Positions 1-5,361 of a stretch of 15,795 nucleotides of DNA are shown piece by piece; the stretch's first letter is position 1; each line of letters opens with the position of its first letter. The stretch comes from Altererythrobacter sp. Its GTDB lineage: Bacteria > Pseudomonadota > Alphaproteobacteria > Sphingomonadales > Sphingomonadaceae. Location of the stretch: assembly GCA_024636575.1 (NCBI GenBank), contig JAGXGU010000141.1, forward strand, positions 1 to 15,795, written 5' to 3'. The notes under the pieces are model-generated. The model did no database searches and was not told the DNA's origin. It saw only the letters and a program-made list of their open reading frames with translations. Position numbers and translations under genes: made by a program.

Positions 1-22
1 CCGCGCCACACGATCTGGTTTG

Positions 23-559
23 CTACGCCTCGCTAGAGGGCGTGGTCCGCATCCTGCCAAGAAAATCGCTCTTGGTTAGGCGGACACCCTTCATCCGCAA
101 AATGTCGTATGCGGTGGCCGCATGGAAGTAGAAATTGGGCTGGCTGAAGCTCAGCAGGAAATCCTGGCCGGTGAAGTCGAGCCGGAATTTACCCGGTATT
201 TCAAACCGCATCGCCTTGCCTGCCAGTTCTTCCAGCTCTGCTTCGGAAATGGCTTCCAGTTCGCTTGCGGTTTTTTCCAGCACATCACGCAATCCCTCGA
301 AACTGTCAGGAAAGGGGCTCATATCAGGCATGAATGCGCCGTCCCGGACGCCGGCGATGGCAAGCGCGGAATGGGACCAGCAAGATTTGACCTGATAGGC
401 AAAGGGCAACATGTCTTCGGCCAACTTCGCACCGATGATCTCGGCGTGCGGGATGGAGGTCTCGTCACAATATGCCTCAGCCTTGTCGACCATCTTCTGA
501 ACCGATCCCACAACCTGCAGCATGCTGGGGATCAGAGCGGTATGAAGTGAAATCGCCAT
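23..559 (-). CDS. DUF1993 domain-containing protein
   Basis: This 178-residue soluble protein matches the DUF1993 family, judged from its N-terminus (ISLHTALIPSMLQ), the conserved centre (LAEDMLPFAYQV) and the C-terminal part (LSFSQPNFYFHAATAYDILR). The length is normal for the family. As I recall, it is grouped with DinB/YfiT-like four-helix proteins; no biochemical function is known to me. There is no signal peptide or membrane segment. The start is supported by a GAGGAT ribosome-binding site a few bases upstream. It lies 34 bases downstream of modC on the same strand, so it could be read from the mod transcript, but nothing in the protein suggests a role in molybdate uptake. Confidence 0.85.
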   Translation of the reverse strand: MAISLHTALIPSMLQVVGSVQKMVDKAEAYCDETSIPHAEIIGAKLAEDMLPFAYQVKSCWSHSALAIAGVRDGAFMPDMSPFPDSFEGLRDVLEKTASELEAISEAELEELAGKAMRFEIPGKFRLDFTGQDFLLSFSQPNFYFHAATAYDILRMKGVRLTKSDFLGRMRTTPSSEA

Positions 560-593
560 GGAATATCCTCGATTGGAGTTGTTTGGGCATTCT

Positions 594-1247
594 CTAGCGG
601 GGCGATGTGCTTTGCGGCAAGGGGGTTGCCAGGGTGATCACCGTGTCGGTCAGCCGGGCGGTTTCCTGCGGTTGATGGCTGACGTAGATCATCGGGATGG
701 CAAGCGCGCGGCCAAGCTGTTCGATCATGGTCAGGATTTCTTCGCTGCGGGCAGGGTCGAGCGATGCAATCGGCTCGTCCAGCAGCAGGAATTGCGGATG
801 TGCCAACAGCGCGCGGGCGATGGCAACGCGGCGGATCTCCCCGCCGGACAAATTCGCGGGCCAGCGGTCCATTATCCCGGATATGCCAAGGGTTTCGATG
901 ATCCCGTCCCGGTCAATCGTACCCTGCTGCTGGCCGCGCCGCCGATCGCCATAGGCCAGATTGGCAGCGACCTTGAGATGGGGGAATAGCCGCGCGTCCT
1001 GAAACACATATCCCGCTCCGCGCTGTTCCACGGGAACGGAGATTTGCCGGGCGCTGTCATGCAGAATTCTCCCTCCAATCACGATTCGACCGCGATCGGG
1101 CGTGATCAGGCCCGCGATACAATTCAGCAGGGTCGTCTTGCCCGCGCCCGATGGCCCGGTGATGGCGATACAGGCAGCGTCGCTGGCAAAATCCACCGAC
1201 AATGCACAGTCGCCAAGCTGATGGCTCAATTCGATTTCAAACGACAT
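594..1247 (-). CDS. modC: Molybdate ABC transporter ATP-binding protein, short form
   Basis: This is the cytoplasmic ATPase that drives molybdate import with ModB and ModA. A complete nucleotide-binding domain is visible: Walker A GPSGAGKT (31-38), Q-loop glutamine in YVFQDARLFPH (83), signature LSGGE (133-137), Walker B FLLLDE (153-158) and H-loop histidine in YVSHQ (191). At 217 residues it ends just after the ATPase domain. Classical ModC proteins are about 350 residues and carry a C-terminal MOP (molybdate-binding) domain, which is absent here. Its start overlaps the end of modB by 11 bases, which suggests translational coupling. Assignment to molybdate rather than another oxyanion rests on the neighbouring ModA and ModB. 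Confidence 0.9.
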   Translation of the reverse strand: MSFEIELSHQLGDCALSVDFASDAACIAITGPSGAGKTTLLNCIAGLITPDRGRIVIGGRILHDSARQISVPVEQRGAGYVFQDARLFPHLKVAANLAYGDRRRGQQQGTIDRDGIIETLGISGIMDRWPANLSGGEIRRVAIARALLAHPQFLLLDEPIASLDPARSEEILTMIEQLGRALAIPMIYVSHQPQETARLTDTVITLATPLPQSTSPR

Positions 1248-1929
1248 GCGCGCGCCCGTTCGTATTGCGGCGGATCAGCCATTCGCTGACCATCAGCGCG
1301 CCCAGCGACAGTAGGATGGAGATGATCGCCAGCCGGGTGACCGCTGCTTCCCCGCCCGGAACTTGCAGGCCGGTATAGATCGCCAGCGGCAGGGTGCGGG
1401 TCTGGCCGGGTATATTGGCCGCAAAGGTGATCGTGGCGCCGAATTCCCCCAGGGAACGGGTGAAACCGAGCACTGCGCCGGCCAGAATGCCCGGTAAGGT
1501 GAGCGGCAAGCTTATGGTCCGGAAAGCCTGCCAACGGGTCGCCCCGAGCGTCCGCCCTGCCGCGACCAGGCGGCGGTCAACCGCGTCGATGGATAGGCGC
1601 ATGGCGCGCACCATCAGGGGCAGGGCCATGACCGCTGCAGCCAGTGCTGCGCCGGTCCAGTGAAATACCAGCGTAATGCCCAGCCACCGGTCCAGCAGCG
1701 CGCCAAGCGGCCCCGTGCGGCCCAGCAGGATCAGCAGGATCCAGCCCGTCACTACCGGCGGCACGACCAGTGGCAGATGCACCAATGCGTCGAGCAGGCT
1801 GTGTCCGGGGAACCGGCGGCGTGCAAGCAGCCATGCAAGCGCATAGGCGGCAGGCATTGTGGCCGTGACCGCCACCAGACTGACCTTTAGAGACAGCAGG
1901 ATGATCGACCATTCGAGCGCGCTGATCAT
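1237..1929 (-). CDS. modB: Molybdate ABC transporter permease
   Basis: This 230-residue inner-membrane permease has about five hydrophobic segments, as expected for ModB. The EAA loop that contacts the ATPase is visible around residues 121-143 (AAGRTLGATRWQAFRTISLP). It is followed by the typical ModB stretch GFTRSLGEFGATITFAANIP and TRTLPLAIYTGLQ. The ATG overlaps the modA stop codon by four bases (ATGA), and the 3' end overlaps modC by 11 bases, so the three genes form one tight transcription unit. The family resembles the sulfate permeases CysT/CysW; the neighbouring substrate-binding protein favours molybdate. Confidence 0.93.
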   Translation of the reverse strand: MISALEWSIILLSLKVSLVAVTATMPAAYALAWLLARRRFPGHSLLDALVHLPLVVPPVVTGWILLILLGRTGPLGALLDRWLGITLVFHWTGAALAAAVMALPLMVRAMRLSIDAVDRRLVAAGRTLGATRWQAFRTISLPLTLPGILAGAVLGFTRSLGEFGATITFAANIPGQTRTLPLAIYTGLQVPGGEAAVTRLAIISILLSLGALMVSEWLIRRNTNGRAHVV

Positions 1930-2702
1930 CGTTCGGCCAGGGCGATAAACTGATAACGTGCGAAGATGGCCTGGGCTTCGGGCGAGGCCAGAAACAGGAG
2001 GAAGTCCTGAGCATCGGGGGCGGTTGAGCTTGCCAGCAGGGCGGCCGGATAGCGGATTGGCGGTTGAGCCGCATCGGGAATTTCAGCCGCCATTTGCACT
2101 AGGTCCGAAGCTGCCAGATCACTGGCATAGACCAGGCCGAAAGGAGCTTCACCGCGTCCAACCAACACCAGTGCATTTCGGACATTTTCGGTCGGTGCGA
2201 TCTGGCCGGAGAGATCGTCCCACAGACCAAGCGACTGAAGGGCCATCTTGCCATAGCGCCCTGCCGGAACACTGTCTGGATCTGCCATTGCCAAACGGCT
2301 GCGTCCCAACAGGGCCGGTAGATTATCGAGATTTTCGGTAACCGGCGCAGTTTCCGATTCCAGTGGAGCGATCAAGACCAGCCTGCCGCCAAGCAGGGTT
2401 CGCCGTGTGCCCGCCGCCAGAAAATTCATGGTTTCCAGTTCATCCATCCATTGCTCGTCCGCCAGCAAGGCAATGTCGGCTGGCGCGCCGCCTTCTATTT
2501 GCCGGGCAATCGTGGGCGATCCGGCAAAAGACAGGACAGGCCGGTCATGCCCCTTTGCCGCCCATGCGTCCGCGACTTCCTCCAACGCTTCCTGCATGCT
2601 GGACGCTGCCAGCACTATCGGACCATCTGGCGCAGTGGAACTGTCGCCGCACGCCGACAGGGCCATCGTCAGAATCAGAAAGAGCCGGGCTGCCAATTTC
2701 AT
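1926..2702 (-). CDS. modA: Molybdate ABC transporter substrate-binding lipoprotein
   Basis: This 258-residue protein is the molybdate (or tungstate) binding component of the ModABC importer. After the signal peptide it has the ModA-like start PIVLAASSMQEALEEVADAW, then FAGSPTIARQIEGGAPADI and the central DPDSVPAGRYGKMAL. The signal sequence ends in a lipobox, L-S-A-C, with Cys18 as predicted lipidation site followed by GDSS. This implies a membrane-anchored lipoprotein rather than the free periplasmic form usual in Gram-negative bacteria. It is the first gene of the modABC unit. The ribosome-binding site upstream is weak. I saw no ModE-type operator in front of it. Confidence 0.92.
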   Translation of the reverse strand: MKLAARLFLILTMALSACGDSSTAPDGPIVLAASSMQEALEEVADAWAAKGHDRPVLSFAGSPTIARQIEGGAPADIALLADEQWMDELETMNFLAAGTRRTLLGGRLVLIAPLESETAPVTENLDNLPALLGRSRLAMADPDSVPAGRYGKMALQSLGLWDDLSGQIAPTENVRNALVLVGRGEAPFGLVYASDLAASDLVQMAAEIPDAAQPPIRYPAALLASSTAPDAQDFLLFLASPEAQAIFARYQFIALAER

Positions 2703-2732
2703 GCTGGTTGGATGCGGTAGAACGGCAGCCGA

Positions 2733-2762
2733 GGCAAGGGCGCGCGTTGGCTAGTCCTTGCC
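2733..2762. repeat. Inverted repeat upstream of modA
   Basis: The arms GGCAAGG and CCTTGCC are perfect reverse complements separated by 16 bases, and lie 31 bases upstream of the modA start. The site could be an operator or a weak leader hairpin. It does not match the known ModE consensus, which is rich in TATA-like steps. Seven-base arms in GC-rich DNA can arise by chance. Confidence 0.3.
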
Positions 2763-2781
2763 CGGTGCAGCTGAAATCGAA

Positions 2782-2807
2782 ACGACCCGCCATTCCGGGC
2801 GGGTCGT
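2782..2807 (-). terminator. Rho-independent terminator of gcrA
   Basis: A perfect 10-bp GC-rich stem (ACGACCCGCC with GGCGGGTCGT, six-base loop) begins 24 bases past the gcrA stop codon. Read on the minus strand it is followed by a modest T-rich tail (TTCGATTTC). It separates gcrA from the mod operon, which runs in the same direction. Confidence 0.75.
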
Positions 2808-2830
2808 CAATCGGAAATCCGGCGTGAGCC

Positions 2831-3529
2831 TTAACGGACCCGAGGGCCGCCAAATGGCAGGGGCGGGGGCGGACGGCGCGAACCGCGGGGCAGCTGTGCC
2901 TGGAATGCCCGGCCGCAATGTTCCACGCAATATGGGAAGCCGGGGTTCACATCCACGCCGCAGAAATGGAAATCCGGTTCGCCAGGGTGCCCCATCGGCC
3001 AGCGGCACACCTTGTCGTTCAGATCCAGCAGGCTGGTCTTGCCCTCGATTTCCGGGCTCGGCTTGGCCGGGACCAGGCGGCGCGGCGGCGCGGGCGGGAT
3101 CGGCGGCTGTTGATCACCGGGGCCCTGCCTCAGGAAACCGCCTGGACCAACCGAAACGATTTTGGGCAGGTGGGTGGAAGCGTTAGGCATTGGCTGCGAA
3201 GGAATATCCTTGCCTTCCGGTGTGGCATGTGATGCCACGGGCGGAACGGGGCGTGGCGGATGCTTGGCCGCCTGGGTTCTGGGGGCGGGCCTCGCGGCCG
3301 GTTTGGGCGCGACCTTCTTGGCCGCCGGTTTCGCCTCCGGCTTCTTCGGATCAGCCTTCTTGTCGTTTGCCTTCACCGGCGACGGGCGTGATTTAAGGCC
3401 AAGGCGATGCGCCTTGCCTATCACGGCATTACGGCTCACGCCGCCCAATTCCTCGGCAATCTGGCTGGCGGTCGATCCGCCTTCCCACATCTTCTTCAGG
3501 GTACCGATGCGTTCGTCAGTCCAGCTCAT
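2831..3529 (-). CDS. gcrA: GcrA family cell-cycle regulator
   Basis: GcrA is an alphaproteobacterial transcription factor that, in Caulobacter, works with sigma-70 RNA polymerase at promoters carrying methylated GANTC sites. The N-terminal helix-turn-helix is clear: MSWTDERIGTLKKMW, then ASQIAEELGG and SRNAVIGKAHRLGL (residues 1-46). A long Ala/Pro/Lys linker (about 50-165) follows. The C-terminal block CRWPMGHPGEPDFHFCG and PYCVEHCGRAFQ (175-210) is also typical of the family and carries conserved cysteines. The 232 residues make it somewhat longer than the Caulobacter protein, mainly in the linker. It is divergent from the ABC-2 permease gene, with a 73-base gap between the two starts, and has its own terminator. 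Confidence 0.93.
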   Translation of the reverse strand: MSWTDERIGTLKKMWEGGSTASQIAEELGGVSRNAVIGKAHRLGLKSRPSPVKANDKKADPKKPEAKPAAKKVAPKPAARPAPRTQAAKHPPRPVPPVASHATPEGKDIPSQPMPNASTHLPKIVSVGPGGFLRQGPGDQQPPIPPAPPRRLVPAKPSPEIEGKTSLLDLNDKVCRWPMGHPGEPDFHFCGVDVNPGFPYCVEHCGRAFQAQLPRGSRRPPPPLPFGGPRVR

Positions 3530-3602
3530 TCACAGCAATCCAATAATAAAACAGGTTCAGCCGGACTTGCCAGCGGAAGCTGTTGGCACTAGGCGCGCCC
3601 TC

Positions 3603-4532
3603 ATGGCCGATCAAGCCCGCACCCAACAAAACTCTGAAAAGCCTGGCACCGCGGTAAGCGGTACCGGAAGCTTCACCGACGGAGGAAGTCGGTTCAACCC
3701 GCGCGGCGTGCCGATCATCCACGGCATTAATCGCATCGGGCTGTGGAGTCTCTATATTAAGGAGGTTCGCCGATTTCTCAAGGTGCAGACGCAGACGATT
3801 TGGGCCCCGGCGGTCACAACCCTGCTGTTTCTGGTGATTTTCACGGTCGCGCTTGGCGGTGGAGGGGATGGATCGGGCGGCAGATCAGGGCGTGAAGTGC
3901 TGGGCGTCCCCTTCGCCACATTCGTGGCGCCGGGCCTGATTGTGATGGGCATGATGCAGAATGCCTTCGCCAATTCCAGTTTTTCCCTGCTCGCCGGCAA
4001 GATCCAGGGCACGATCATCGATCTACTGATGCCGCCCCTGTCCGAAGGCGAATTGATGGCGGGTATCGTTCTGGCCGCTGTCACCCGGGCGATTCTGGTG
4101 GGTTTTGCGGTAGGTTTGGCCATGGCGCTGTGGCCGGGCGTTTCGCTGGCGATGGCCCATCCCTGGGCAATCGTCTGGTTCGGCCTGATGGGTGCGGTGA
4201 TGCTGGCCTTGGTCGGGCTGCTGGCGTCGATCTGGGCGGAGAAATTCGACCATAACGCTGCCGTGACCAATTTTGTTGTTGCGCCGCTGTCGCTCTTGTC
4301 CGGCACATTTTACGTGATCGACAATCTGGCACCGCTGTTTCAGACGATCAGCCGGTTCAACCCTTTCTTCTACGTGATTTCGGGCTTCCGCTTCGGGTTC
4401 CTGGGGCAAAGCGATATAGGCGATACCAATGCCGCAGTGCTGGGTGCAGCGGGCGGGCTGGGTATCCTCAACATCGCGCTGGCCATTATCTGCTACAAAG
4501 TGCTGCGTTCCGGCTGGAAGCTGAAGGATTGA
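3603..4532 (+). CDS. ABC-2 type transporter permease
   Basis: This 309-residue inner-membrane protein resembles YadH-like ABC-2 export permeases. About six hydrophobic segments can be seen (near residues 68-85, 106-120, 150-175, 187-210, 222-245 and 280-300). The amphipathic lead-in YIKEVRRFLKVQTQTIWAPA and the late NPFFYVISGFRFGFLG block are typical of the family. The first 38 residues or so are hydrophilic and unlike E. coli YadH, so a later start is possible. The ATG chosen here is the only one that avoids a long overlap with gcrA on the other strand. No ATPase gene adjoins it, so the partner must lie elsewhere in the genome. The substrate is unknown. Confidence 0.88.
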   Translation: MADQARTQQNSEKPGTAVSGTGSFTDGGSRFNPRGVPIIHGINRIGLWSLYIKEVRRFLKVQTQTIWAPAVTTLLFLVIFTVALGGGGDGSGGRSGREVLGVPFATFVAPGLIVMGMMQNAFANSSFSLLAGKIQGTIIDLLMPPLSEGELMAGIVLAAVTRAILVGFAVGLAMALWPGVSLAMAHPWAIVWFGLMGAVMLALVGLLASIWAEKFDHNAAVTNFVVAPLSLLSGTFYVIDNLAPLFQTISRFNPFFYVISGFRFGFLGQSDIGDTNAAVLGAAGGLGILNIALAIICYKVLRSGWKLKD

Positions 4533-4573
4533 CGCATCCCGTTCCGGCCAGGGGTCAATGCGTCAGGGAACGG
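4530..4573. terminator. Convergent hairpin between the permease gene and hspQ
   Basis: TGACGCAT (4530-4537) and ATGCGTCA (4558-4565) are perfect reverse complements. A second, alternative pairing is possible between CCGTTCC and GGAACGG nearby. The hairpin spans both stop codons of the convergent genes, which are only 22 bases apart. There is no T-tract, so activity as a bidirectional terminator is inferred from position. Confidence 0.4.
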
Positions 4574-4935
4574 CGCATCCGATAGCGCCCTTTTTCGAAT
4601 TCGCCGAACAATTCTGAAACATTGGGATGATCAATCGGTCCGCCCTCAGCATCGGCAAGCAGATTCTGCTGGCTGACATAGGCGACGTAGGACGATTCCT
4701 CGTTTTCCGCCAGAAGGTGATAATAGGGCTGTTCGCGCTTGGGGCGAATTTTTTCCGGGATGGATTCGTACCATTCTTCGCTATTGGCGAAAACCGGATC
4801 GATATCGAAAATTACCCCGCGGAAATCGAACAACCGGTGGCGCACGACATCACCGATCCCGAAACGGGCATTGGCGCGCTGGGGTACATCAATCGTGCGT
4901 CCGGCAGCGGCAGAAAAGAACTGGGTACGGTTCAT
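4555..4935 (-). CDS. hspQ: HspQ / hemimethylated DNA-binding-like protein
   Basis: This 126-residue protein of the HspQ (YccV-like) family has the characteristic order of conserved blocks: IGDVVRHRLFDFRGVIFDIDP, a tryptophan in EEWYESIP, REQPYYHLLAENEESSYVAYV and QQNLL. In E. coli, HspQ is a heat-shock protein that modulates Lon protease; the family was first described as binding hemimethylated DNA. An in-frame ATG 54 codons farther upstream exists, but the added segment is low-complexity and not conserved in character, and MNRTQFF gives the usual family length. There is no Shine-Dalgarno sequence before this ATG; see the promoter entry. It converges with the permease gene. Confidence 0.87.
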   Translation of the reverse strand: MNRTQFFSAAAGRTIDVPQRANARFGIGDVVRHRLFDFRGVIFDIDPVFANSEEWYESIPEKIRPKREQPYYHLLAENEESSYVAYVSQQNLLADAEGGPIDHPNVSELFGEFEKGRYRMRRSLTH

Positions 4936-4943
4936 TGCCCACG

Positions 4944-4971
4944 AATATAGGCTTTCGCAGGTGCGAAACAA
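4944..4971 (-). promoter_or_regulatory. Probable hspQ promoter with palindrome in the spacer
   Basis: On the minus strand a -35-like TTGTTT (4971-4966) and a -10-like TATATT (4949-4944) are separated by 16 bases. The -10 ends eight bases before the hspQ ATG, so transcription would start at or within two bases of the ATG, giving a leaderless mRNA. The perfect inverted repeat TTTCGCA-GG-TGCGAAA (4953-4968) fills the spacer and could be an operator. Confidence 0.45.
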
Positions 4972-5044
4972 GCGGATTGGCACGGTGATCCACATGGATG
5001 GCACGTGCAAGTCCGGAAAGACTGGAGGTAAGGGCTTGGCAAGC

Positions 5045-5091
5045 CGCCGACCTTCGGCTAACCGGCGCGCTCCCAAATCGACCTGGGAGCG
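5045..5091 (+). repeat. Tandem hairpins upstream of tRNA-Ser
   Basis: Two perfect small inverted repeats occur in the 182-base gap between hspQ and the tRNA. The first is GCCGA-cct-TCGGC (5045-5057). The second is CGCTCCCA with TGGGAGCG, separated by eight bases (5068-5091) and ending 26 bases before the mature tRNA. They may form a processed leader or a regulatory hairpin. No gene was recognised in this gap. Confidence 0.3.
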
Positions 5092-5117
5092 GGCCAACCC
5101 GCAAACAGTCGCGCCGC

Positions 5118-5207
5118 GGAGAGATGCCGGAGTGGTCGAACGGGGTAGTCTCGAAAACTACTGTGCGGGCAACCGTACCCAGGGTTCGAATCCCTGTCTC
5201 TCCGCCA
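5118..5207 (+). tRNA. serU: tRNA-Ser (anticodon CGA)
   Basis: This is a complete 90-base type II tRNA. The acceptor stem GGAGAGA pairs perfectly with TCTCTCC, followed by discriminator G and an encoded CCA end. The anticodon stem GTAGT/ACTAC closes the loop CTCGAAA, with CGA at 5152-5154, reading the serine codon UCG. A long variable arm (around TGCGGGCAACCGTA) and the T-arm GGTTCGAATCC are both present, as expected for serine tRNA. The gene symbol is the E. coli name for the CGA isoacceptor. No duplicated 3' end that would mark an integrated element was found within the window. Confidence 0.96.
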
Positions 5208-5293
5208 GCGCAGCGGCTTATTGTCTGGCAACGCGGCATCACAAGAATTGATGTCCTTTTTGTTTTCTGGATTATAGGGTAAAACCAGAACGA

Positions 5294-5307
5294 TTGATTG
5301 CGATCAA
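5294..5307 (+). promoter_or_regulatory. FNR/FixK-type binding box
   Basis: TTGAT-TGCG-ATCAA matches the FNR/FixK consensus TTGAT-N4-ATCAA at every defined base. It is embedded in a larger dyad (GATTGAT/ATCAATC, with partly matching AACG/CGTT and CCAG/TTGG flanks). Its centre is about 61 bases before the start codon of the SARP/TPR regulator. If it works as a class II site at -41.5, transcription would begin near 5342. The position is right for control of that regulator by an oxygen- or redox-sensing CRP/FNR protein. A terminator role for the dyad after the tRNA is possible but less likely, because a strong T-tract is missing. Confidence 0.55.
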
Positions 5308-5361
5308 TCCGTTTTGGCCTCGTGGTCGGGGCGGTAAAGCGGTAGTGGGGCCACATGTCGG

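Noticed and set aside
2703..2830. ModE operator or molybdenum-cofactor riboswitch before modA
   Set aside because: No TATA-rich ModE dyad and no riboswitch-like conserved core was seen; only a 7-bp inverted repeat and the gcrA terminator.
3162..3602. In-frame upstream extension of the ABC-2 permease gene
   Set aside because: It overlaps gcrA antisense and has low-complexity composition; the ATG at 3603 fits the gap between the divergent genes.
4936..5097. 54-codon N-terminal extension of hspQ
   Set aside because: It gives a protein longer than the family and unlike it in composition; a promoter-like sequence lies within it.
4998..5282. Open frame containing MPEWSNGVVSKT on the plus strand
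   Set aside because: This is the well-known false translation of a serine tRNA gene; the tRNA at 5118-5207 explains it.
5185..5361. tRNA-Ser as attachment site of an integrated element
   Set aside because: No repeat of the tRNA 3' end and no integrase gene occur in the window.
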